NCBI GenBank assembly: GCA_016297805.1
Contig: JAEDFX010000039.1
Location: 1 to 19,391, forward strand
Length of the DNA stretch: 19,391 nucleotides
From: Treponema sp.
GTDB taxonomy: Bacteria; Spirochaetota; Spirochaetia; Treponematales; Treponemataceae
Direction of reading: 5' to 3'
The translations under genes and the position numbers were made by a program. Below the pieces are notes generated by a model. That model was not told the DNA's origin. It saw only the letters and a program-made list of their open reading frames with translations, and made no database searches. How positions within the stretch are numbered: the first letter of the stretch is position 1; each line of letters begins with the position of its first letter. Shown in pieces: positions 6,889 through 13,156 of this stretch.

Positions 6889-9363
6889 TTACCTCTTTAC
6901 TTTAATTCCTAATTTTTTCATATCGTTGAAGTAGCCAGGGTAGCTTTTTCGGACTGCGTGGGCATCGTCTACTGTGCCGCCTGTTACGCTCAGCATTGTT
7001 GAAAGGCTCATTACGATTCTGTGATCGTTGTGACCATGAACAATTTCTGCCGGTGTGTGCACGACTCCGCTTTTAATCACAATCTGATTTTCTGACTGAG
7101 TTGATGCTACTCCAAACTTTGCCAGCTCTTCGCACATAATCTTGCCACGGTCACTTTCCTTAATTGCAAGGCGTTTTGTTCCATTAAATACACCACCATT
7201 ATGAAGTGCTGCAGTTACAAACAAAATTGGTCCTAAATCAGGACAATCAGAAATATCCAGAGTTGGACAACCTTTTACAAGTTCTGTAAACATCTGCTTG
7301 TAAACTCTGTCTCCCTGAAGACTGTTATCGTACAATCCGCCAACTTCGACTTTACCGTCCAAAGTGTTGAAAACATCCAGGAAGGCAGCATTGGAATAGT
7401 CACCTTCTACTGCAATTTCCCGAGCCTTGTAGGTCTGTCCACCTGGAACAGTCAAAGTATTTTCATCCTTCCATTCAACATTTACACCAAAATCGTGCAT
7501 TGCCTGCAAAGTAAGGTCGATGTAAGGTCGGCTTTCTACTGGAGGAATAAGCTGAATTTCGCTGTCGCCGTTCATAAGTGGAAGCACGAACAAAAGCCCT
7601 GTAATAAACTGACTGCTGATGTTTCCTGCCAGCTTGTAAATTCCGCTTGTAAGCCCCGAACCTACAGAAATTTTTCCGTTGGCACGCTCAAAACAGATGC
7701 CTTTTTCGGCACACATTTCTTCGTAAACTGACTGAGGACGAGTCATTAAAACTTCGCTGCCTTTGAAGGTAGCCTTAGCGCCTGCAGTTCCAAAAGCCAT
7801 TGCCATTGGAATAAAGAAACGCAAGGTACTTCCACTTTCGCGACAGTCAAACTGGGCACCATCATTCAGCTTTAAGTGGCCACCAGTCACAGTAACTTTG
7901 TCACCATCAATTTTATAATCCGCACCAAGAGTTTTAATACAATCCAAAGTTGCAAGAATATCCTGAGAATAATCAACATTTGTAACAACGCTGGTACCTT
8001 CAGACAAAGCTGCACAAATCAAGGAACGATGAGCAAGACTTTTTGAAGGTGGCGCACTGATTTTTCCAATTGCAGTTGATGGCCAAAAGGTTGCGGTATC
8101 ATCATCAATATCAGATTCAACGCCTGAATCTTTAATGATTTTACGGGCAATTTTTTCAGGTCCCACGCCACCAGTTACGACCATATCTGCAGCGGCTGTG
8201 TAAATTGGGTAACGCACATCATACAGTGCTTTGATTTTTTCTGCACTGTTGGCAGTAGGCCGGTCCGCAGTTGGCAAAAGCTGTTCCAGTGGACGATCAA
8301 TAAAATAAATCTTGCCGTTCATCTTCAAATTGTGAACATTTTCAGGTCGCAGTACAGCACCGCCTCCTGTTGAAATTACACAACCATTTTTCTGCGAAAG
8401 CTCAGCTATCACCTTAGATTCCAAATCCCTAAAATACTGTTCGCCTTTTTCTGCAAAAATATCAGAAATCACACCTTCCCGGGCAACAATTTCTGCATCA
8501 GAATCAATTAATTCACGATTCAACAAACGGGCAATCTGCTTACCAACAGTTGTTTTTCCACAGGCTGGCATTCCCACAAGAACAATATTCTGTTTACGGC
8601 CAAGAATTATATTGAAGATTTCATCGGCTTTTGATTTTTCAACTGGTTTTCCAAAAAAGAATTCTGCGGCCTTGATTGCCTGACCAACCAGCATGTAAAG
8701 TCCGCCTTCAGCTTTCACACCGCGGGCTTTTGCATCCAGAACAAGATTTGTGCAGTTAGGATTATAGATAGCATCCACCACACCTTCCAAAGCCCCGAAA
8801 CTTTCCAGAGAAATTGGCTGACCTTCCACCTTTGGGAACATTCCACAAGGAGTTGTATTAATGATGATGTTTGTCTCTGTCTTTTTTGCAGCCTCTTCAT
8901 AAGAAATTACAGGACAACCATCTTCATCACCCTCAGGATGACGACTGACCTTGCAAACTGAAGCTGCACCAAGACTTTTTACCAGTGCAGTTGCAGTTTT
9001 GCTTGTACCGCCAGTTCCCAAAATCAGAACGTTTTTACCGCCAGCAGAAATTCCCATTTTTTCCATAAGAGATTTCATGCCGTAAAAATCTGTGTTGTAG
9101 CCGTAAAGCTTTCCGTCTTTATTTACTACTGTATTTACCGCACCAATCAATTTTGCGGCTTCATCAATTTCATCAAGATAAGGAATTACTGTCTGCTTGT
9201 AAGGAATTGTAACGTTGATTGCCTTAAAATCGTGAGCCTTCATGAAAGCATCTACATCTTCCTTAGCAATTTCCTTAAGCTCATATTTATAATCACCAAT
9301 CAGATTGTGAATATCCTTTGAAAAAGAGTGAGACAATTTTTCGCCTAATAAACCATATTCCAT
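6889..9363 (-). CDS. aroEKA: Trifunctional AroE-AroK-AroA: shikimate dehydrogenase, shikimate kinase and EPSP synthase
   Basis: One 824-residue chain for three shikimate steps. Residues 1-255, shikimate dehydrogenase: SHSFS (11-15), VTIPYKQ with catalytic K56, GAVNT (74-78), NTDFYG (90-95) and the NADP loop GTGGTSKT (116-123). Residues 257-412, shikimate kinase: Walker A GMPACGKTT (264-272), DSDAEI (288-293), STGGGAV (331-337) and a shortened lid near TADRPT (365-370). Residues 430-824, EPSP synthase: PSKSLAHR (439-446), ESGSTLRF (509-516), SSQFITGLLF (583-592), DCPDLGPI (706-713), KESDRG (735-740) and GHNDHRIVMS (777-786). All three look catalytically intact. The order skips 3-dehydroquinate dehydratase, which must lie elsewhere. 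The start is set by GAGGA upstream. Between aroC and this gene lies a repeat module and a short duplicate of this gene's own start. Confidence 0.93.
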   Translation of the reverse strand: MEYGLLGEKLSHSFSKDIHNLIGDYKYELKEIAKEDVDAFMKAHDFKAINVTIPYKQTVIPYLDEIDEAAKLIGAVNTVVNKDGKLYGYNTDFYGMKSLMEKMGISAGGKNVLILGTGGTSKTATALVKSLGAASVCKVSRHPEGDEDGCPVISYEEAAKKTETNIIINTTPCGMFPKVEGQPISLESFGALEGVVDAIYNPNCTNLVLDAKARGVKAEGGLYMLVGQAIKAAEFFFGKPVEKSKADEIFNIILGRKQNIVLVGMPACGKTTVGKQIARLLNRELIDSDAEIVAREGVISDIFAEKGEQYFRDLESKVIAELSQKNGCVISTGGGAVLRPENVHNLKMNGKIYFIDRPLEQLLPTADRPTANSAEKIKALYDVRYPIYTAAADMVVTGGVGPEKIARKIIKDSGVESDIDDDTATFWPSTAIGKISAPPSKSLAHRSLICAALSEGTSVVTNVDYSQDILATLDCIKTLGADYKIDGDKVTVTGGHLKLNDGAQFDCRESGSTLRFFIPMAMAFGTAGAKATFKGSEVLMTRPQSVYEEMCAEKGICFERANGKISVGSGLTSGIYKLAGNISSQFITGLLFVLPLMNGDSEIQLIPPVESRPYIDLTLQAMHDFGVNVEWKDENTLTVPGGQTYKAREIAVEGDYSNAAFLDVFNTLDGKVEVGGLYDNSLQGDRVYKQMFTELVKGCPTLDISDCPDLGPILFVTAALHNGGVFNGTKRLAIKESDRGKIMCEELAKFGVASTQSENQIVIKSGVVHTPAEIVHGHNDHRIVMSLSTMLSVTGGTVDDAHAVRKSYPGYFNDMKKLGIKVKR

Positions 9364-9378
9364 ATTTCGTCCTCATAA

Positions 9379-9456
9379 GGTAAAGCTAAAAATTGCTTTC
9401 GCAATTTTTTTAACGCTTTGCTATTTATCACCGGCCGCCAGCGGCCTTACTCACCG
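9379..9456 (+). repeat. Two-hairpin module alone, copy 5, between aroC and aroEKA
   Basis: This is the module nested in copies 1 and 4, here without the outer parts. Hairpin 2 reads TAAAGCTAAAAATTGC, TTTC loop, GCAATTTTTTTAACGC (9381-9415). Hairpin 1 is GGCCGC (9433-9438), CA, GCGGCC (9441-9446). Relative to copy 4 the stem bases CTCC/GGAG are replaced by TTGC/GCAA on the same strand, keeping pairing and the GAAA loop, and hairpin 1 changes from GGCCAA/TTGGCC to GGCCGC/GCGGCC. Confidence 0.8.
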
Positions 9457-9473
9457 ATTAATCCGTATTCCAT
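9447..9473 (-). pseudogene. Eight-codon ghost of the aroE start (MEYGLIGE-stop)
   Basis: On the minus strand a GGAG ribosome site (TTTGGAGACAAA) precedes ATG at 9473 and an ORF reading MEYGLIGE then TAA. The real aroEKA begins MEYGLLGE 110 bases further on. The two share amino acids but differ at most third codon positions, so this is not a recent duplication. The ghost ends where the repeat module begins. It could be a remnant of an earlier aroE or, less likely, a functional leader peptide. Confidence 0.6.
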
Positions 9474-9504
9474 TTTGTCTCCAAATCAACTTTTTTTTAC
9501 TCTC

Positions 9505-9550
9505 TGACCTTTCGTCTGCGTCCTTCGACAAGCTCAGGGACCGCTCAGGA
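9505..9550. repeat. Short palindromic repeat fragment before the aroC stop
   Basis: Contains TCCTTCGACAAGCTCAGGGA (9520-9539), a word seen in dispersed palindromic repeats of many unrelated bacterial genomes, followed by a partial second copy (CCGCTCAGGATG). It lies just 3' of aroC in the operon. Function unknown; possible mRNA 3'-end structure. Confidence 0.5.
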
Positions 9551-9554
9551 TGTA

Positions 9555-10646
9555 CTACTCTGCAAAATAATCTGTTCCGTAGCGACCTGCCAGTGCATCG
9601 TAAATCACAAGAGCAGTCATACTGTCTACTACAACTCTTGCTCTGTGAATGATTGCTGGGTCGTGGCGGCCTTCAATCTGAAGCTTTGCATCAACCTTGT
9701 CCTTCATGTTTACTGTATCCTGTTTCTTGTAAATAGAAGGAGTTGGTTTTACAGCACAGCGGAAAGTAATTGGCATTCCGTTAGAAATACCACCGTTGAT
9801 TCCGCCATTGTGATTTGTAGTTGTAACAACTCTGTCCCCATCCATCTTAAATGGGTCATTAAATTCACTACCACGCTGATTTACCATATCAAAGCCGGCA
9901 CCAAACTGAACCCCTTTAATTGCAGGAACTGAATACAAAGCATAAGAAAGAACGCTTTCCAGAGTTCCAAACCAAGGTTCACCAACACCAGCAGGCATTC
10001 CTGTAACCACTGTCTCAAGAACACCACCAATACTATCACCTTCAGCAGCAACTGCCTCGGCTTTAGCCTTCATCTGGGCAGCCTTTTCGCTATCTAAAAC
10101 TGCAAAGTTTGTTTCACTGAGAGCCTTAATATCTGCATCATAATCTACAAAATCACGATCTTTAATTCCTCCAAGACTCTGAATATGAGTTCCAATTTTT
10201 ATACCTTTTTTATCAAGAGCTGGAATTACAACACCACCAGCCGCAACCAGAGCCGCAGTAATACGTCCACTAAAATGGCCACCTCCACGATAATCCTGGA
10301 ATCCGTGATATTTTACATTCGCTGTATAATCTGCATGACTTGGGCGAGCAAGCATTGCAGTTTTTTCATAATCCTTACTGTGCTGCACCTGATTTGGAAT
10401 GAGGATTGCCAAAGGAGTTCCAGTTGTTTTTCCATTAAAAACACCGCTGGCAAGAATGAATTCGTCCTGTTCTACGCGGGCAGTAGAAATTTTTCCACTT
10501 GGACGTCGCAAGTCCAACTGATGATTAATAAAATCCTTATCAACTGTAATTCCTGGTGTAAGTCCATCTAAAACTGCACCAATAAATGGTCCGTGGCTTT
10601 CACCAAAAAGTGTAACCGTTAAGTGTTCTCCAATTGAATTCTTCAT
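9555..10646 (-). CDS. aroC: Chorismate synthase
   Basis: Converts 5-enolpyruvylshikimate 3-phosphate to chorismate using reduced FMN, the last common step. The 363-residue length is normal. Signature segments: GESHGPFIGAVLDGLTPG (15-32), RRPSGKISTARVEQDEF (47-63), RPSHADYTANVKYHG (101-115), DYRGGGHFSGRITAA (118-132), NGGINGGISNGMPI in the C-terminal third and the closing RHDPAI...DALA segment. It starts six bases after aroB on the same strand. The 3' side is followed by about 190 bases holding a repeat fragment, the aroE ghost start and a repeat module, then aroEKA. Confidence 0.97.
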   Translation of the reverse strand: MKNSIGEHLTVTLFGESHGPFIGAVLDGLTPGITVDKDFINHQLDLRRPSGKISTARVEQDEFILASGVFNGKTTGTPLAILIPNQVQHSKDYEKTAMLARPSHADYTANVKYHGFQDYRGGGHFSGRITAALVAAGGVVIPALDKKGIKIGTHIQSLGGIKDRDFVDYDADIKALSETNFAVLDSEKAAQMKAKAEAVAAEGDSIGGVLETVVTGMPAGVGEPWFGTLESVLSYALYSVPAIKGVQFGAGFDMVNQRGSEFNDPFKMDGDRVVTTTNHNGGINGGISNGMPITFRCAVKPTPSIYKKQDTVNMKDKVDAKLQIEGRHDPAIIHRARVVVDSMTALVIYDALAGRYGTDYFAE

Positions 10647-10652
10647 AATGTT

Positions 10653-11663
10653 CTACCCTTCAACAACCATTTTTAATCTTTCAGAAAGTTCATCCAAAGT
10701 CATATCTTTCTGCTCAAAAGCTCCAATTTCATTTACAACAATAGCATGAATTGCACCAGCACCAGCCTTTTTGTCATGACTTACAGCTGCAGTTGCCTTG
10801 CCTAAATCAACTTTTACAGAAGTTGGCAATTCCAGTTTTTTCAAAATGCTGATTAAATCATCACGAAGCTCTGGCGCAGTCATTGGAATCATACCAAGAG
10901 CAACACATTCTCCGTGATAAAGTTTGCCGTCTGTGTTCAATTCAATTCCGTGTCCCAAAGTATGACCAAAATTCAAAACTCGGCGAAGGCCTGCTTCTTT
11001 TTCATCCTGCTCAACAACACGAGCTTTTATTTCCACTGATTTCTGAATCAGCAATTCAACCTTTTCAAATGGATCTTCATTTCTGAACAAATCTACAGTT
11101 TCCTTATCAAAAGTCATTGCCATTTTGAGCGCTTCAGAAAGTCCGTTAGCAATCTGACGTTTTGGCAAAGTTTTTAGAACATCCACATCAATCAAAACTT
11201 TTTTAGGCTGATGGAAGGCTCCAACAATATTTTTTACACCGCCAAAATTAACACCAGTTTTTCCACCAACCGATGAATCTACCTGACTAAGTACAGTAGT
11301 TGGAATATTATAGAAATCAACACCACGCATGTAAGCCGAAGCCACAAAACCTGCCAGATCACCAACAACTCCACCTCCTACAGCAACTACACAGTCGCCG
11401 CGAGTAAAACTGTTATCCAGCATCAACTGAAGCATATCCTGAACTGTGGCCAAGTTTTTATGATCTTCTCCGCCTTCAATTGTACCGATTACAGCAAATT
11501 TACATTTATCTGCCACTGATTTGGCATACTCAGGTGGAACTCCCTTATCTGTAACAACTAGAACCTTACGGTTTAAATTCAATTCTTTATCTGCACGAGC
11601 AAGAACTCCCTGCTCAATTACAACGTCATAACTATCTGCACCTAAATTAACATGCACTACCAT
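10653..11663 (-). CDS. aroB: 3-dehydroquinate synthase
   Basis: Cyclises DAHP to 3-dehydroquinate, with NAD and a divalent metal. 336 residues, slightly short but complete. The NAD loop is GGGVVGDLAGF (96-106), with IPTTVLSQVDSSVGGKTGVNF (120-140) and KNIVGAFHQP (144-153). Metal ligands are expected at E177 (LSEALK), H234 (NFGHTLGHG) and H250 (YHGECVALGM). Compared with longer homologues the C-terminus is compact. It follows pheA after ten bases and precedes aroC by six, as part of the operon. Confidence 0.96.
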   Translation of the reverse strand: MVVHVNLGADSYDVVIEQGVLARADKELNLNRKVLVVTDKGVPPEYAKSVADKCKFAVIGTIEGGEDHKNLATVQDMLQLMLDNSFTRGDCVVAVGGGVVGDLAGFVASAYMRGVDFYNIPTTVLSQVDSSVGGKTGVNFGGVKNIVGAFHQPKKVLIDVDVLKTLPKRQIANGLSEALKMAMTFDKETVDLFRNEDPFEKVELLIQKSVEIKARVVEQDEKEAGLRRVLNFGHTLGHGIELNTDGKLYHGECVALGMIPMTAPELRDDLISILKKLELPTSVKVDLGKATAAVSHDKKAGAGAIHAIVVNEIGAFEQKDMTLDELSERLKMVVEG

Positions 11664-11673
11664 AACTATTTCC

Positions 11674-12756
11674 TTACACAGAATATGATCCCAAAACCTT
11701 CAGCATCTGGCATTTATCTGACAAATCTTTAATCATTGCCTGACCGTCTGTTGATGAAATCTTTCCTTCTGCTTCAACATAAAAGTAATATTCCCACTGA
11801 GAATGTTTCAGAGGACGACTCTTTACATTACGCATGTTGTATCCATGATCACTGATTACATTCAAAGCCTTTACCAGAGAACCAGATTCATTTTTTACAA
11901 CAAACATCATGATGAATGTACTGTAATCTTCAGAATTGATTGTATTTTCTTTTACCTTTGAGAACACAGCAAAACGAGTTGTATTTGTAGAATTTTCGTT
12001 GATTTTTTCTGCAAGTACATCAAGTCCGTACAATTCTGCAGTTTCAACACTGGCAATTGCCGCAACTGATTTATCATTCATATCTGCAACTTGTTTTGCC
12101 GCACGAGCTGTATTTGTGGCCGATTTTGTTTCCCAGCCTTTGCCGCGGATGTATGTTGCACACTGGTCCAAAGCCTGAGGATGACTGATTACAGTTTTTA
12201 TATCATCCATTGTGGCACCTTTTACAGCCAGCAAGTTCTGTGTAACTGGTAAAGAATAAACTCCATTTACGTAAAGGCTTCCAGTAAACATTAAATCAGT
12301 TACCTGTCCAACGTCCCCGGCAAAACTGTTTTCAATTGGAAGAACTGCTACATCACATTCACCATTTTCTACAGCTTCATAAGCAGATTGGAAATCCTGA
12401 TAAGGGATTAAATTACCATCAGGGAAGATTTTTTTTGCGGCAATATTTGCAAAAGCTCCTTCAATTCCACTGTAAGCAATCTTTGCACCTTCAAGAAGCT
12501 TATGTTGATATTTCTTGGAAATATCCATTAAATCCTGAATGAACTGAACATAGTATGGCTGCAAATCAATATTTTTTATGTACTGAACACAACGATCAAT
12601 TACCTGCTGTTCACGAGATGAATCAAAGACCTGCATGCCGTTCTTTTTCTTGTAATTGGCAACCTGTACAACAAGATTCATTCGTTTTTCCCAAAGTTCA
12701 GCCATTTTAGAGTCAATTTCGTTGATTCCGGCACGAGCCTGTTCTAGTTCTGTCAT
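11674..12756 (-). CDS. pheA: Bifunctional chorismate mutase / prephenate dehydratase (P-protein)
   Basis: Turns chorismate into prephenate and then phenylpyruvate, the committed route to Phe. 360 residues in three parts: an AroQ-type mutase helix bundle (1-88; INEIDSKMAELWEKRMNLV, KKKNGMQVFDSSREQQVI), the dehydratase (91-270; AYSGIEGAFANIAA, VLPIENSFAGDV, SHPQALDQC, and the catalytic TRF at 260-262), and an ACT regulatory domain (about 278-357; GSLVKALNV for the GALV motif). The usual ESRP Phe-binding motif reads KSRP (312-315). The start follows AGGAG. It is the first gene of the operon and sits downstream of a Phe-rich leader ORF and attenuator, consistent with control by Phe supply. Confidence 0.95.
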   Translation of the reverse strand: MTELEQARAGINEIDSKMAELWEKRMNLVVQVANYKKKNGMQVFDSSREQQVIDRCVQYIKNIDLQPYYVQFIQDLMDISKKYQHKLLEGAKIAYSGIEGAFANIAAKKIFPDGNLIPYQDFQSAYEAVENGECDVAVLPIENSFAGDVGQVTDLMFTGSLYVNGVYSLPVTQNLLAVKGATMDDIKTVISHPQALDQCATYIRGKGWETKSATNTARAAKQVADMNDKSVAAIASVETAELYGLDVLAEKINENSTNTTRFAVFSKVKENTINSEDYSTFIMMFVVKNESGSLVKALNVISDHGYNMRNVKSRPLKHSQWEYYFYVEAEGKISSTDGQAMIKDLSDKCQMLKVLGSYSV

Positions 12757-12782
12757 AATTTCTCCTAAGAAAACAAAAAAGA

Positions 12783-12852
12783 TGGTACAGTGATGTCAGT
12801 CATCGTTGTACCAATTTTATTTGGTACAACGATGACTGACATCACTGTACCA
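12783..12852. repeat. Perfect 32-bp inverted repeat just upstream of pheA
   Basis: Arms 12783-12814 and 12821-12852 are exact reverse complements around a six-base loop. Each 31-base arm is itself nearly self-complementary: TGGTACA...TGTACCA with inner GATG/CATC and two G-U pairs, five-base loop. The region can therefore fold as one long hairpin or as two 13-bp hairpins. On the minus strand it is followed by TCTTTTTTGTTTT, then the pheA ribosome site, so it resembles a second terminator located between attenuator and gene. Confidence 0.9.
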
Positions 12853-12889
12853 ACCTCGGGGTTATCCCACCCCCCCCACAAGGATTTAC

Positions 12890-12928
12890 AAAAAAAAACG
12901 GTTCTATCCGATAAAGAATAGAACCGTT
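12890..12928 (-). terminator. Attenuator terminator of the pheA-aro operon
   Basis: On the minus strand: AACGGTTCTAT (12928-12918), ten-base loop, ATAGAACCGTT (12907-12897), overlapping a run of nine T (12898-12890). It has a perfect 11-bp stem and T tract and is placed 33 bases after the stop codon of the Phe-rich leader ORF. It would end both leader transcripts and any read-through from the upstream chemoreceptor gene. Confidence 0.85.
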
Positions 12929-12965
12929 CTTCGTTTATATAAAACTCAACACTCTACGCTTTATC
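12910..12965 (-). promoter_or_regulatory. Predicted antiterminator pairing of the pheA leader
   Basis: On the minus strand GATAAAGCGTAGAGT (12965-12951) pairs with GTTCTATTCTTTATC (12924-12910): 14 of 15 positions pair, three of them G-U. The second strand takes seven bases of the terminator's 5' arm and seven of its loop, so this fold and the terminator exclude each other. The leader stop codon TAA (12963-12961) lies within the first strand. A ribosome that finishes the leader would therefore mask it and allow termination. An upstream protective stem, GCTTTTTCC (12999-12991) with GGAAAGTGC (12976-12968), uses Phe codon sequence. Confidence 0.72.
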
Positions 12966-13044
12966 TAGCACTTTCCTGCATGTTATAAAAGGAAAAAGCC
13001 TCAAAAGAGAAGAATGCAAATGTATTTCTACAAGTATGTTTCAT
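12961..13044 (-). CDS. pheL: Phe-rich leader peptide of the pheA operon (pheL-like)
   Basis: 27-codon ORF starting MKHTCRN and continuing TFAFFSFEAFSFY, then NMQESAR and stop. Six Phe and one Tyr fall within 12 consecutive residues (9-20). The E. coli leader peptide PheL also starts MKH and contains FAFF, although the match may be convergent. It sits between a predicted promoter and an intrinsic terminator, upstream of pheA in the same direction, exactly as an attenuator leader should. The Phe codons are five TTT/TTC sites just before the regions that form the alternative RNA stems. No Shine-Dalgarno is visible: the ATG is only 11 bases after the predicted -10, so translation may start on a leaderless transcript. 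The peptide itself needs no function beyond its translation. Confidence 0.82.
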   Translation of the reverse strand: MKHTCRNTFAFFSFEAFSFYNMQESAR

Positions 13045-13055
13045 AAATTAAGTCT

Positions 13056-13084
13056 ATATTAATAAATTTTTGTCTGTTTATCAA
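13056..13084 (-). promoter_or_regulatory. Predicted promoter of the pheA-aro operon
   Basis: On the minus strand TTGATA (-35, 13084-13079), 17-base spacer, TAATAT (-10, 13061-13056). The expected start site, near 13049, is about five bases before the leader ATG at 13044, implying an almost leaderless transcript and a leader of roughly 290 bases before pheA. Confidence 0.6.
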
Positions 13085-13090
13085 GTCTAC

Positions 13091-13152
13091 CATGTCATTC
13101 CCCGACTTGCCGGGGAAATCTAGATTGACGGATCAAGTCCGCCAATGACATG
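13091..13152. repeat. Palindromic element with CATGTCATT ends after the MCP gene
   Basis: Outer inverted repeats CATGTCATT (13091-13099) and AATGACATG (13144-13152) enclose two small stems, CCCCG/CGGGG (13100-13104, 13111-13115) and CGGA/TCCG (13130-13133, 13139-13142). It lies five bases beyond the MCP stop codon and about ten bases before the predicted aro promoter. The type, GTCATT ends with hairpins, is common as a short dispersed repeat in diverse bacteria. It probably forms the 3' end structure of the MCP mRNA. Confidence 0.7.
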
Positions 13153-13156
13153 TAAC

